Both the position numbers and the translations under genes were made by a program. The notes beneath the pieces were generated by a model. That model worked only from the letters and a program-made list of their open reading frames with translations, was not told where the DNA came from and made no database searches. From positions 30,132,650 through 30,196,649 of the forward strand of contig NC_134026.1 of NCBI RefSeq assembly GCF_964204645.1: a stretch of DNA of 64,000 nucleotides, written 5' to 3'. Shown one piece after another: positions 24,048-36,411 of the stretch (position 1 is its first letter; each line of letters starts with the position of its first letter). The stretch is from Tubulanus polymorphus. Lineage: Eukaryota > Nemertea > Palaeonemertea > Tubulaniformes > Tubulanidae.

Positions 24048-27000
24048 ATGTCAAAAATGGTGCCAAAACTGGTTGTCATTTTGTCTCATCTTTTATTATT
24101 TAATGGAAAAATAAGAGAATGTCACACATTGGATGTGATACAGTCTGAAAGCAGAAAAGTGCAAGAATTAAATGGTATATGGGATTTTCGTGTAGATAAT
24201 TCCAGTAGTCGAAATGAAGGTTTCAAAAATAAATGGTTTATGAAGTTACTAAAGCAGGTAATACATTACTGTTAATGGTTAACTGTCACAAATTAGGAGA
24301 TTTCAAGTGAATTGAAGAAATAATGGAGTGTCATATATTCTAGACAGGAAATGTTATACCAATGCCGGTGCCAGCAAGCTACAATGACATCACACAAGAT
24401 AAATCTATACGAGATTTTGTCGGTTGGGCCTGGTATGATAGACAATTCTACTCTTCATTTGAGCCCAATAATGAGAGAGTTGTGCTGCGTATTGGAAGTG
24501 CTCATTATAACACAATAGTGGTGAGGCTGTCGGAAAAGATGCTATAAATGAGATTTATTTTAACACACTATTCTTTTATGGAATGTTTTGATTTTAGTGG
24601 TTGAATGGTGTTCCAATTACAAATCACTCTGGAGGACATTTACCATTTGAAATTGAAGTGAATGATCAACTCAACTTTAATAGTTTAAATCATTTGACAT
24701 TAGCCATCAATAATACTCTGTCTCCGACAACTTTACCTCCAGGATCTATAGCATTCAAAACTGATACTAATCTGTAAGTTTTTAGGCTGAACTGAATATA
24801 CTAATTCTATAATGGGCTGTCCATAAAAGACATCCACGCAAAATTCGAAGTTGAAGTAATCTTTTATAATGAACTAATGATTTGTCCTGGCTTACAGGAA
24901 TTAAAATGGAAAAAAGAAGGATGTCCCAGACCTAACAACCCCATACCTTGTCCACTTAAGTCCAAAGTTCACAAACCGCCCTCGACCTTTGATTTCTTTC
25001 ATGGACAGCCCCTAACTGTACCTGATACTGACTGTATCTGTTTTCAGATATCCTCCTGGATACTTTGTCCAGAATCTACAAATGGATTTTTTCAACTATG
25101 CCGGAATACATCGTTCAGTGTTGCTCTATACGACGCCCGTTGCTTACATTTCCGACATCACAATTATAACTGATATTATTGGTTCAACTGGTAATAATAA
25201 TTCACTAATAATATTTCATCTCTGATCAGTTTAATTACTATTGTTAAACGAGTATCTATATAATTCCAGGTGTTGTAAACTTCACAGTATCCTACTCCAG
25301 ATCTACACTACCGGTTTCATTTCATGTGGAAGTTGTAGATATGGATGGAAAAACTGTGGCTTCTACTAACACTTCGTATGGCATATTCAAAATTCCAAAC
25401 GCTAAACTCTGGTGGCCTTACACTATGAGCATGGATGATTATGCATATTTGTATACATTGAAGGTAATTATTGTTTCTAAAAGCAATATCTAAAAATATG
25501 AAATGAAAAAAAGGTATTACTAGAAATTCACATAAAACTGTATTTTTAGGTAGTTCTCAAGTCAGTTCAAAATACTGACATTTACAGACAATCATTTGGA
25601 ATTCGAACTGTAAAAATGCAGGATCATCAGATTCATATAAACCACAAACCGTTTTACTGTTACGGATTTGGTAAACATGAAGACGCCGATGTAAGTGTCT
25701 CTTTTTTGGGTTCGATGAATGCAGACTTAATGACATTTTGTGATTATCCTAAGTAGTCTTTCATCATTTATTTATTAAGATCCGTGGAAAAGGTCTCGAT
25801 TTACCGACTGTAGTGAAAGATTTCAATTTAATTAGATGGGTTGGTGCTAATTGTTTTCGCACGTCTCATTATCCTTATGCTGAAGAAATCATGGACATGG
25901 CTGATAAACTGGGAATTGTTGTTATTGATGAGTCTCCAGGCGTTGGAATAACCAAGTAGTGTCTAAGTTCCTCTAAGTTTCCATCATATTTTATTCTTTC
26001 TTTTTATCAAACATGAACATTGATAGTGCTTCGTAGGTTGACTTGATTTTATTAAAAATATAAGTTTTCACTTGCACTAGTAGCAAAATCAAATTAACCT
26101 AGAAAGTACTAACAGTCATTGAGCACCAGGTTAACCTCTACTATCTCATCTTATCTAATCTGCAGAAAAAGTAACATGGGTCCTATTTCACTGGCGCATC
26201 ATAAATCTGTAATGAAAGAACTCATTCACCGTGATAAAAATCGTCCGTCCGTGATCATGTGGTCCGTCGCTAATGAACCTGCATCAAATTTACCAGAAGC
26301 TGATTTTTATTTCAAGTACGTAAGATTTCGATTGATGAAGAGAAACTAGAATGTACAATCGCTGGTATTGAGTATAAATGTTATTATTTTGTTTCTAGAT
26401 CAGTGATTGATTACACAAGAACATTAGACTCAACTCGTCCGGTTACATTTGTTATTGGAGGTCTTACAAATGTTCTCACCGAAAAAGCTGTAAGACACCT
26501 CAAATCTTTTTGTACGAGGAAAACGAAAATTGAAAGAAAGGCTATGAAAGTTTTTAGTGTAATGTTTCACCTATTACTGAAAATGAGGGAACAATGTCAA
26601 TGAGTTTTACAACTTTTTTTGGTAATTGATGAATCAATCAATTTTGAGAATGGCTTGTTGCAAATCAGTTCAAAATAACACTCTTAATCATAGTTTTTCT
26701 TCTGATTAAGGATTTTCTGAAAATAGACAGTCACTTGTCTATGGAATTTATTGATGTGTGAATTTTTAATGTATTTCTCAGGCCCAGTATGTCGATGTAG
26801 TATGTATCAATTATTATTTTGGATGGTACAGTGATGTTGGTCATACAGAGGTCATACAACGTCACCTCAATTATCTACTGACTCAGTGGTTTGATAGATT
26901 CAAAAAACCGATCATTATCACGGAATATGGAGCGGATACAATTGTTGGTTTACATGCTGTGAGTATCAGAAAGTTTTCACAGATAACTCTGCTGAAGTTG

Positions 27001-27820
27001 GATCAGACCAACTCACGAGTTTACTGTTTAACTCTGTCCGTTGAAGCAGTTTATTCAAATTATATACTGTTTGAATGACAAGATATCGATTGATGTTTGT
27101 AGAATCCAGCGTACATATTCAGTGAAGAATACCAAGTCGAATTCATTAAACAATATCATAAATCCTTTGATAAACTGCGCAATGAATTCCTGGTCGGAGA
27201 AATGATTTGGAATTTTGCTGATTTTATGACTGCTCAAAGTGAGTATTCTGTAGATTCTGTCCTCTCCAAGAAAACCTGAATTTAAGGCTAAACAAAAATG
27301 ATACCTTGTTTCTCCGCAGCGGCCGGGTCATTTTTGTAAAATATGATAAAATTTATAAACAGTTCATTTCTATAGCGGCCAGGTCTGTTATGGTAAAATT
27401 GATCACGATTTAAAAAAAAGTAATGTATAGGGTAGATAGGCGGCCGGCCGGGTCAACATTTAAGCTCAGCAGAGTGGAGAAACAAGGTATCAATTTTTTT
27501 GGCCTAAAGACTAAAAAAGACTGAATGCATGGAATGTTAATGAATTGATTATTTATTTCAATTAAAGTAATGAAACTAAAGCAATGCGGAAATTGAAATT
27601 CTAATAAATAATCTCTAGTTTACATTGGACGGAAATATTCTAAAATCTCATTGTATTTTCAGGCATTAAAAGAGTTGGAGGCAACAAAAAAGGAATTTTC
27701 ACACGGCAAAGACAACCGAAAACAGCTGCTTTTATCATTCGTGATAGATACAATCATTTAACGTCGCAACTACAGCATTTTCACAATTACTCTGCTACTA
27801 ATACACATGGATACGAGTAA
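24048..27820 (+). CDS. GUSB: Lysosomal beta-glucuronidase (GH2)
   Basis: Removes beta-D-glucuronic acid residues from glycosaminoglycans in lysosomes. Twelve exons: 24048-24257, 24344-24520, 24598-24773, 25048-25190, 25270-25463, 25550-25690, 25780-25955, 26166-26315, 26399-26489, 26782-26958, 27113-27238, 27663-27820. An N-terminal signal peptide ([13 protein letters not shown]) is followed by the sugar-binding-like domain ([40 protein letters not shown]), the immunoglobulin-like domain (LWWPYT), and the TIM barrel. The barrel has [30 protein letters not shown], the acid/base glutamate in WSVANEPAS, and the nucleophile glutamate in IITEYGADT. It ends [22 protein letters not shown]. The second exon's acceptor is TTCTAG before ACAGGA, which restores frame. 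Two in-frame Mets (24048, 24057) are possible starts. Confidence 0.95.
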
Positions 27821-27910
27821 AACAGTATTACGATTAGAGACTTCGAATGATCGATCAACAAAATCACAACAATAACAAAATTCCTTGAAAATAGTTCGAA
27901 CAAGTTTGCT

Positions 27911-28010
27911 CGAGTCACTTCAGTCTCATCAGGTATAATATATGAATGTATATGCCCTTCTGCACGCAGTGAATTTCATATATTATACCTGATTAAGGTG
28001 AAGTGACTCG
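27911..28010. repeat. Long imperfect hairpin just after GUSB
   Basis: CGAGTCACTTCAG...ATCAGGTATAATATATGAA (27911-27946) is repeated inverted at about 27974-28010. The arms are about 36 nt with a few mismatches, and the loop is about 27 nt. It starts 91 bp after the GUSB stop, so it may sit in the 3' UTR, or be a small fold-back element. Confidence 0.75.
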
Positions 28011-28177
28011 GTGAAATCAATCGGTAATATACTATCACAGATGAATTTTGTTATTGTTGTGGCTTTATACAATGAGAGAAATGTGATATTTTATTTAATT
28101 GTATGAATTGCCAACATCATTGTTATTTTAATGCGCGAAGTTTCTGAGATTCATTCAGACGAGAGTGTAATTGATCT

Positions 28178-29248
28178 CTAAGCATTAGGTACAGCTGTTC
28201 CATCCACATTTATGTTATTGATAGACACAAAATGACCGGATCCCGATTCAATAGAAAACTTTAAATGTAGAGCCGTCGTATTCGTGAAGTTGAATTCTAA
28301 ATTCTGTTGCTGATATCTGTCGACGTTTTCCGCTTCTAGAAATAAAAACAAATCAATGATTATGATATCGTGAATGAAATACAGTTAATATCCATTATAA
28401 TAATGCCATCCATTTCAATGCCACTGTTAATCTAACACCAACATTTTTCTGTGAACGAATTCACCCAACCTTATTCAAATTTAATTGACATACTATTCTT
28501 TATATGCCAGATTCATTAAAATGCCATGTTTTTTATTGGTCCCAACTGGACGACTTCTGTTTTTTTTTCCTGTTTCTTATTACTGGAATGTACCTTTTTC
28601 TTCTAAGAACTCGAATGCTATTGGTGTATGTTGAGTGCTGCGCTCTATTGACAAATTTTTTACTGTAAAATAGTATAGAATGAAATAAATTTGAAAATCC
28701 CAATATATACAATTGAAGAATGTTTGTTGTTTAAGCTTACGGTTATAACAGGCAACAGATACAGTGTTTATATTCATCAGTGACGTAAATGTAATAATCA
28801 ACTCTTGAGGATAATTTCCTGTTGTGCACCACAAAGTATCGGGTTTACTGCAAATAGAACCGTTAGTTATTACAAGGATATGATTATTAGTCCGAATACC
28901 AGACAATCCTACCGATTTTAATATCCTAGTTAGAATCGTTGGTGATCAGCTTTTTTAATCGGATGGGCTTGTTGGTGAAAATATCCGATTGTGAAACTAA
29001 AGGTTACTGATCAATCAGTGTTTTTGTGACTGCTGTATAATGGAAGGCTCAAATTTGCTTATTTTAGGATAGCATCCATAGCAGTTGACTTTTTTGGGAC
29101 CTGCTGATGATTCCAAAGTCTAAAGGATGTCGATTGAGATATTTATTTAGATTTACCCGTCAATGACACATTCAGGAGGATGTTTCTCATCACAAGATGA
29201 AGCTAGAACAACCTGTGCTCCGGCCTCTGCTAATGCTACATCAAACAT
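28178..29248 (-). CDS. HSPB11: Intraflagellar transport protein 25 (IFT25/HSPB11)
   Basis: IFT-B subunit that pairs with IFT27 in cilia and has a galactose-binding-like jelly-roll fold. Coding exons on the minus strand: 29248-29157, 28847-28741, 28662-28594, 28335-28178, all joining in frame. Matches to the vertebrate protein are clear: VVLASSCDEKHPPECVIDG, DTLWCTTGNYPQELIITF, LSIERSTQHTPIAFEFLEEK, and LHLKFSIESGSGHFVSINNINVDGTAVPN at the C-terminus. The start Met lies 13 nt after an acceptor (TTTTGTAG), so a non-coding 5' exon is expected upstream. A minus-strand AATAAA is at 28090-28095 (TTTATT as read on +). The first residues, MFDVALAEAGAQ, are the usual short N-terminus. Confidence 0.93.
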
Positions 29249-30200
29249 TGCGGCTCTCTACTACAAAATAAAAAGAAGAGTGAGCGGAAGGAAGGACATT
29301 CTAATTTTTTGCATGGTTATAACATGAATTAAATTCGTCATAACCTCAATAACCAGTATTTAAGGAATTCATTGAACATTTATACAAACATACCTTTTAC
29401 TACTACTTCAAAACAAAAATCGACAAAAATATTTGGATCAATTCAATTCAATCACTTCCTACTCCATATTTTCTCAAGGTTATACGTATGCTAAGCACCG
29501 CCCGAAACTAACCAAATAACCAAGGAAAAACCGGGCCGGTCACCAGCGTTTCATAATTCAGCTACCGGGTCTTTAATACATGTACTGCCATCATAAAACA
29601 ATGCCTTATACCGGTTAGTAAAAACTCCTAATCGACATACGTCTACCAGACCTTCAGGTCAGATGGTGAAGACTAGACCGATGCGACTTGCGCCCCGCCG
29701 GCTGAGTGAGGACTTAAGAATATAATCGTACCGGGTACTCCAAAACTTATGCTGCCCTCACCTTTAACGAAGTAAAACACACCGCAACCCGGATAGACTC
29801 ATTCCGGTCTCATCCTCCAGCAAAACGGGGTTCATAATGATACTGTGGTACCTGTGTAAAGTCCGGCGCGGTACCCAGAACTGACCCGGCGCGTTACTAG
29901 TTCCGCGTATCTGACTTTGATGTAAACATTTGATAAAAAATCCCCATAAAAACATTGAATACCCGTCTATCTTCACAATATTGTTGAGTGTTTGACTTTA
30001 TTTTCATAATTAGCTTAAACATTGCGAGATAAATTTGGATATATTTATCACAGACTTATTTTACACCGAGTTCGAAAGTAATTTTGAGTGAAAATCATTA
30101 ATACTGATATTAATCAAAAGCACACTTGTGTGGGGTTATCGGCGCAGAACCATTTCAAAATCAATTAAAGAAAGCACCTACAACAGAACATTTGCCTAAA
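29249..30200. other. Region between IFT25 and allantoicase
   Basis: No coding exon supported. It should hold the IFT25 5' UTR exon(s) and the allantoicase 3' UTR; a minus-strand AATAAA lies near 29998-30003. The 29480-29950 block is richer in GC and in CCGG/CCCGG words than its surroundings, but no feature was recognised. Confidence 0.4.
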
Positions 30201-31361
30201 TCAAAGTTTAGCTACAATTGGAAGTTGTTTTATTCCCCGTAGCCTCATCCGACTGATACCACCATCGGGAGCCATCGTTATTCTAATGTGGCTGACAACT
30301 CCACAGTTTCTCACCATGTCTAAACCTTTATAATAATGCCTCTTATGTGGCGATAACTTTTGCGGCGGAAGCAAGATTTTCCACGCCTTTTGATTCTGAT
30401 TTGACGATGACAAATCTAATTCATTTTTCTCGTTCGCCTGGTTGACGAAACAAGCTTCGATTTTACAAGAATCGGGAAAATTTCCTTTAAAGTGATTCGT
30501 ATCAATTTCGATGTTTGAAATGATTCCCGGATGTCCCAAACGAAATATGGCGTATTCTGAGCCGGGGACTTGTAAAATTCCGCTGTCATCTGCTTCAAGT
30601 ATCGCCGGTCGATCGAGTCTCCTCGCTGTCTCCCATCCGTCGCCCATATTTACACCTCGACCTGGTGCGATTATATTACGAGCGTGGCCATAATGCGTGT
30701 TCGAATATCCAACACAAACGCCGCCATTTTCCATCGCGGCTAAATCGATCATCTTATCGGACGATATCTTTGACCAATCCAACTTCACGTGACCGTATAC
30801 TCTGAATCTAGCGATACCTCCATCCGGAAACATGTTCAGTCTCAGATGGGTCCATCTTTCCTCGTTCTCTATCGGAATGTAATTATGTCTTGTCGATAAA
30901 TATCCAGGACGTAGTTTAGTCATAGGAACGATCGTTTTCCAATTCTCAGATTTCAATTTATCAACTTCCTCAAATTGTTCCGAATCGGCCGCAGTTCCTA
31001 TTTTAGAAACTCTCTGAGGGATATCCGAATCGAGGTTGATCGCCTGAACGGACGCCCTCGGTGCGAAGTTACCAGTGAAATAACAAGTATCTATATCAAT
31101 ACCGGATATAACACCGGGTCTACCCAACTGAATAATACACCAATCATGTCCAGGAATTCTCTTCCTCCTTGTCTCCCAGCCGTCCATCCATTTACCAAAC
31201 TCTGTAAATTCACCTTCCCTCCATTCTGGTTCGGACGGCTTCAGAAGGTTTTCCGCCACTGCAAACCAGTCATCCGTGGAGAATATAATTTTCCCGCCAT
31301 TTCTTTCATTGGCCAAATCATTGAGTTCAGTAAATTTCGGTGCTTTTGTTTCCATTTTCAA
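30201..31361 (-). CDS. ALLC: Allantoicase, single exon
   Basis: Hydrolyses allantoate to ureidoglycolate and urea in purine breakdown. 386 residues in one uninterrupted ORF, close to the usual family length. Two tandem allantoicase repeats are visible. Repeat 1: GGKIIFSTDDWFAVAENLL, EFGKWMDGWETRRKRIPGHD, SGIDIDTCYFTGNFAP, RWTHLRLNMFPDGGIARFRVYG. Repeat 2: ENGGVCVGYSNTHYGHARN, MGDGWETARRLDRP, SNIEIDTNHFKGNFPDSCKIEA, HIRITMAPDGGISRMRLRG. The start Met precedes METKAPKFTEL; a second in-frame Met two codons later is also possible. The absence of introns is notable beside intron-rich neighbours. It lies upstream of IFT25 on the same strand. No disabling change is seen. Confidence 0.96.
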   Translation of the reverse strand: MKMETKAPKFTELNDLANERNGGKIIFSTDDWFAVAENLLKPSEPEWREGEFTEFGKWMDGWETRRKRIPGHDWCIIQLGRPGVISGIDIDTCYFTGNFAPRASVQAINLDSDIPQRVSKIGTAADSEQFEEVDKLKSENWKTIVPMTKLRPGYLSTRHNYIPIENEERWTHLRLNMFPDGGIARFRVYGHVKLDWSKISSDKMIDLAAMENGGVCVGYSNTHYGHARNIIAPGRGVNMGDGWETARRLDRPAILEADDSGILQVPGSEYAIFRLGHPGIISNIEIDTNHFKGNFPDSCKIEACFVNQANEKNELDLSSSNQNQKAWKILLPPQKLSPHKRHYYKGLDMVRNCGVVSHIRITMAPDGGISRMRLRGIKQLPIVAKL

Positions 31362-33200
31362 GCTTCGATTTCCTCGTCGTAATTATGTTTTTTTTTTTGA
31401 GGAAACGAAACCTAGAAAACAAGATTAAACGACTTTATAAACAAACTGATAACTTATCTAATTCTAACGCGACGACGCGCAAAAAGGCGTGTCACGTAAA
31501 TTCTTTGCCGAGTTTTCAAAAACCCCGCCATTCAAGCGGGTGACATCTCGTGCCAAAAGCTGAAATTAAATCGTAATTATGTTTGGCGGGTCTTTATATC
31601 TATCAGAGCATAAAATCTACGTAACTATTCTAGACAGTAACACAATCATTAGCTAATGAGTAAATTGACCCGCTGTCCGTCCCATCTGCCGTTGCGTTCC
31701 GCTCATTTTCTTACCTTTTTCACCTTTATCGGGTCTTCTAGGAGCCCACACCGCGAGGCAACGGTTTATTCAGAGTCACTAGCGCCCGTTATATTAGATT
31801 CGAGTCCCAGAGAATCGTCCTGTACGATTTAACAGAAGCAATAGCACTAGACTGAACTTTTGTTTCAGGGTCATAAAACCTTACACCTTTTTTAAATTCA
31901 GCATGAAAAACTTCGTTAAGTTGACACACCGATGCTAGCGAATAATTTCAATTTTCTAACTTGCTAGGCCTAGTTTCGGAGCATACCCCGGCCAAAATAA
32001 GATTCGATCCAACCGAGGGAACCAACTAATCAATAAATGATTTAAATTCGTTACCTACTATGAAAGGCTCTGTCTTGCAATGGCGGTTGCTTATCGTCAA
32101 ACTGAAATCGGTCGTTCGTCCTACGAGTCGGCTGGACAAATTATCTAACTGATATCCAGTGATCTGTTGAAAATTCCAGGTCATCAGTAAAATCAAATAT
32201 ATGAACACACGTATATCACCGTACAGACAATAACAATTGATATGACGCACAGAAACTGATTTAATGCCGTTAGATAGTAACAACTATTATTTCACTTGAA
32301 CCCCAGATTACTTGAATGGTAATTACGGTTGGAATTCATACAGTCGCGTGGGGCCCGTTTTACTTTCAAGAAAATTCGAAATTTGTGCGTCATTCTAATC
32401 AGTTTACAAAGACTTGTAATCACACATTTCCCGTTAATATCACGATTATTCTGGACTCGAAAAGTGGTTAATTTTCTGATATTTTTATCACTGGAGTAGA
32501 AAGTTATGACAAAATTCTTCGGGCCTTTTTGATTTGTTTAACCACCATGTCAAAATGTAAAGACGCACCCCCGGGATACATCAGTAACCTTTCCAAGGGA
32601 TTCTGTGTGACGTGCGGTAAATTTTTTCTGGTGACTAAGCTTAAGCCCGCCGCATACGGCATAACAAAAAACATCGAAAACGTTTTTTTCGGTGCCGTGT
32701 GCAGCGGGCTTCTCGCAGCAATTTCGATAAATAATTACGTAATTCAGTCAGTAAACCATGCGAACTGCATCTTACGGACTCTTCTTAATCATCATCGCTA
32801 TGATCAACAACTGGTTAAATTCCAAAGCTTCACACGCTTAGTCTTCAGCTTCGATTGTCCACCACCAGATCAAATCAGAAGTGAAGTGGTCTTAAGTGTA
32901 ACGTTGTTTAGGAATTGAGCGTTATCAAGAGAACGCGCACGTGTTTCGAATCTCTTTCCAAAAAGTCGAACTATTCCGCGATATTTTTTATAGCATATGA
33001 ATAAATATAATTCGACCTTCAATTCATTTTTGTCTAAATATCGATAAATGATTTCTTTCCTTGATAAAAATATTGAGTCGACGATCCAGGAATTATTGCA
33101 GCTGGTGTTGAGTGTATTTGATTTAGATAAACTCATCATGATTTATGTCACCGACAATTCTAATAAAAACGCGCAATTTAATTTCTGATAAAGATATTCC
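31362..33200. other. Intergenic region with two weak ORFs
   Basis: Upstream of allantoicase. A minus-strand ORF at 32283-32026 (85 residues, one hydrophobic stretch, IRVFIYLILLMTW-like) and a plus-strand ORF at 32529-32918 show no family signature. Neither is supported as a gene beyond being open. Confidence 0.4.
32547..32918 (+). CDS. Weak candidate ORF with a hydrophobic segment (hypothetical)
   Basis: Open frame of about 123 residues from an ATG in a good context (ACCATGTC). It begins MSKCKDAPPGYISNL, has a CVTCGK motif and one hydrophobic stretch (VFFGAVCSGLLAAISI). A donor-like GTAATT lies after the hydrophobic segment near 32740, so only the first part might be an exon. No recognised family. 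It could equally be a chance ORF. Confidence 0.25.
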   Translation: MSKCKDAPPGYISNLSKGFCVTCGKFFLVTKLKPAAYGITKNIENVFFGAVCSGLLAAISINNYVIQSVNHANCILRTLLNHHRYDQQLVKFQSFTRLVFSFDCPPPDQIRSEVVLSVTLFRN

Positions 33201-33389
33201 CTTTTCTCCCGTGCGTCGTCACACGAGCTGGAAGTTCAAGTCAAGGTATGTTTGTGCACATTTTTAAAAAGATTTTTTAACGTTCGCTATAACAACTCGC
33301 GCTTTTATTGACATATGTATTCAGCCAGCATGATATTTATCATCGTGTATTTTTACCAGTGAGTTAATTTGTGTGTGTAACATTTGTAG

Positions 33390-33617
33390 ATGAATAAGAT
33401 GATATTAATGTTGGGATTGATGGTTGTTTGCCTGAGTTTCGTAAGCGCTCGTAATTCAGATAAAGTAATAGCCGGTTGCAAACACTACGGATGCCAATAC
33501 TGCGCTGACCGGACTCTTAATTTTGATCTGGAGAAATGTAACCATTGGTGTGAAGTTGTTGACAGAGGTTATGACGTCAGATGTACTGAATTGAAGCAAT
33601 TATACGAAAGTATTTAA
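33390..33617 (+). CDS. Small secreted six-cysteine peptide
   Basis: 75-residue precursor. The signal peptide is about residues 1-20 (MILMLGLMVVCLSFVSA). The mature part has six cysteines spaced C-X4-C-X2-C-X11-C-X3-C-X10-C, rich in acidic and aromatic residues. Gene structure supports expression: an upstream block ends with a donor (AAG before GTATGT, about 33243), an acceptor TTTGTAG lies directly before the ATG, and AATAAA is at 33651-33656. I do not recognise the cysteine framework. Extracellular defence, signalling, venom-like or matrix roles are all possible; nothing in the sequence decides. Six cysteines suggest three disulfides. Confidence 0.75.
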   Translation: MNKMILMLGLMVVCLSFVSARNSDKVIAGCKHYGCQYCADRTLNFDLEKCNHWCEVVDRGYDVRCTELKQLYESI

Positions 33618-36411
33618 GTCAGTAATATATCGGTGATTTCTTTGACGAGTAATAAACACATAAATCAACCATTATTCGTTCCTTTTTATTTTCTCTGCAA
33701 TATCCACCAGCAAATATCGCAAAGAATTCCCGCTATTTCGGTTTCAATCCCAACAATATCTGCAAACTAGAGCTTGTACTAGACACGGAAAATATTTGAC
33801 GTAATATTTACAGAAAATTCGCGCTGTGAGACAGAAGCTGATGGACTCCTCCTCATCCAGCGGAATTCACGGGAGACAATGTGGTTCGGTGTTCGGACTC
33901 TCATTTTAGGATTTTCGTTGTTTCTGACTGTAACCAGTTTGTTGATGTTTTACGTTTTACTTTATCTAAATATGTTTGGTGATCAACTGTCATACTGATC
34001 AATATATGCTCCTCAACAAAAATATTTCGAAAAGATGACAAAATTGTGGATAAAAAGTGCATTCTCGATAAAGGAGAAACAAGTCTGATTTATCACAGAA
34101 TAAAGGATAGAGGTATTTAAACAAATTTATATATAAGCATTACAAACTCCATCAATACGCATAATTTGTATATTAAATTTTTCAGTATTAATTGACGGAT
34201 GAAACGAAATACATTTGCCAGATCTTGATATATCACATGAACTAAGTAATTGTAAAATACGATTTTATCGCTGTTGATGATAACTGTCTATTGATCTGAG
34301 AAGAGATTAAATGAAATTCAACTGTCAAAATAGTCATAAATATCCGTAATCTGCAGGAAACTTGTAAATTGATAAGATTTTATTTTACTGATTATGCTTT
34401 CATTATTCGATGAATGATTATGTTGTGTGTACTGATTTCTGCTGGTTGTCAGTAATGTTTTTATGTATCTCGTACAAGGTAGCAGGTGCCATATAGTGCA
34501 TCGTAATTACATAAAAGGATCGAACATTACTTTCATATCATGTTCCTTCAATAGCGTTATGTATACATTATGGTTTTCTTTAGAAAATAGAGAAACTGCA
34601 TCTTCCGGATAAGCTTCTTATCAATGAGCGCATTCTAACTACGTGTTTTTAGCGACGATTGTTTCCTAAAAATCTGATCAGCTCTCTCCCGTAAAACAAT
34701 TCAGAGTACCTTTTATCCATCGAATACCGTGAATTGAAGATAGTCGAGAAGGTTCTAGAGTGTTCCCTCCATTTGATACCGATTTTGCGATTTTGCTTTT
34801 TTGAACACGACAACATATTTTACTTCGAATTATTTTTTCAGTTGTAAGAAAATTACAATTGATTTTGTAGATGTTTTATTCGAATTCCCCTTGTTTAAAA
34901 CCATAAGTCACTGAACAAATGCTTGATGGATCCAAGAATCAGTGTCCATTTATACTACTGCAGGCATTACCCTATCTGAGCTATCTACACTGGATATGAA
35001 TAAATGCACTAAAAATTTATTTCCTGCAACAAAATTGATTTGTGGCTGATATGGAGAAATTTTAGGAATTTTTTAATCAAAAATTCTCGACGCTTAAATC
35101 GTCGAAAGTATCGGTGAGTAAACAATCCGACCGTGAATGGATTTTAAACGGTTCAAGTTGATCTGAAAGGATACATCAAAATGTTGATTAAATGTCGGTA
35201 ACGAGAGCTCGGTTTTTATTTCTAAATCCAGTCGGGATCCATCGATTGTGGTTTGTGAGATCGGTGTCCTCTATCTAATCAGATAAATGCCATTAGATAC
35301 AGACTGTACAGAAGCAGCAGTTCAGGAATAGAAATAAAACAGTCGACAGGAAACTAGAATTATGACCGGTCGCGATCGAACCACCGCGTCTGTCAGCGGG
35401 GCTTTAGTATTATTAGGTAATTATCGAGACCAATAAAATATCAGTTAATGTTCGTTTCGGTAGAGACACTAAACGCACTGAAACGGTATTATTTACTCTT
35501 GAGGACAAACCCGAGTCATAAAATACTCCGACGATACCCTATCCCTTTACCGACGATCGGTTCGTTTTATTATCATCGGCGATGATTGCGAAGATCTGTT
35601 TCGAATAAGTTTTTCCCTGGGAAGAATGACAATGCAGAAAATGACGTTTTAGAGTGTTGTTTGTTGAGTCGTGTCGCCGTAAGGAGAAACTAATCATGTC
35701 AGGAATTCATACACAAATTGCTGCATAAGGTTTAAAACACGGCGTGACAGTGATTCGATGATAAATGACGATGATCCGCGGTAAAGCAACTGATCCTTCG
35801 TTGATTAATTGTATTTGACACATGCGAGTATTTTCTACACTTCAGGAAGACGATCTGAGGTCGGTGGCGAGAATCGTTTATTCGATACGATCATTCATGA
35901 AGAGAACTGGGACCCTCTCTAAGGTAATACAAGGTCAGCGTCTCGACACCGACATTAGTACAAACAGAACTGGACTTGTGCATGGACAGGTAATGATGTG
36001 AAAACCGACCCAGTCGTGCCGAATTAATCTATCATCTCAATGATTTACCTTCGAGACCGCTTCAAATCTAACTTTATATCATAGTAAGAATATACACATA
36101 ATCTGTGAAACAAGGAGATACACGACAGTAACGACACCTCATCCACAAATAATAAACATCGTTTGAATAATATCTATCATTTATTTACATCATATTTACA
36201 ATATAATACAAAACGAATGTCTGACAATATCGAGATATTTCCTTCCATAGGATGAAAATGTTTTACCGATACAAAGTAATAATTCACTTTTTTTCCTAAA
36301 TTCTCTGAGCACAATTTGTTGTCCCCTGAGTAGAGTATTGGTCAGAATGTTTAGTCTGAAGTATGTATGAATATTATCAGCGACGTTTATGAGGATCAAT
36401 AGGAATAAATG
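33618..36411. other. Gene-free stretch
   Basis: No multi-exon gene seen. One short ORF at 33879-33998 (39 residues) is almost entirely one hydrophobic helix (ILGFSLFLTVTSLLMFYVLL). It might be a membrane micropeptide or chance. The right end holds the SUDS3 3' UTR, with minus-strand AATAAA at 36180-36185 (TTTATT on +). Confidence 0.4.

Noticed and set aside
24877-25173. 98-residue plus ORF with several cysteines
   Set aside because: It crosses a GUSB intron-exon boundary; the true exon (25048-25190) is read in another frame.
35361-35420. Short plus-strand ORF ending at a donor-like GTAATT
   Set aside because: No signal peptide, family motif or partner exon; too short to support.
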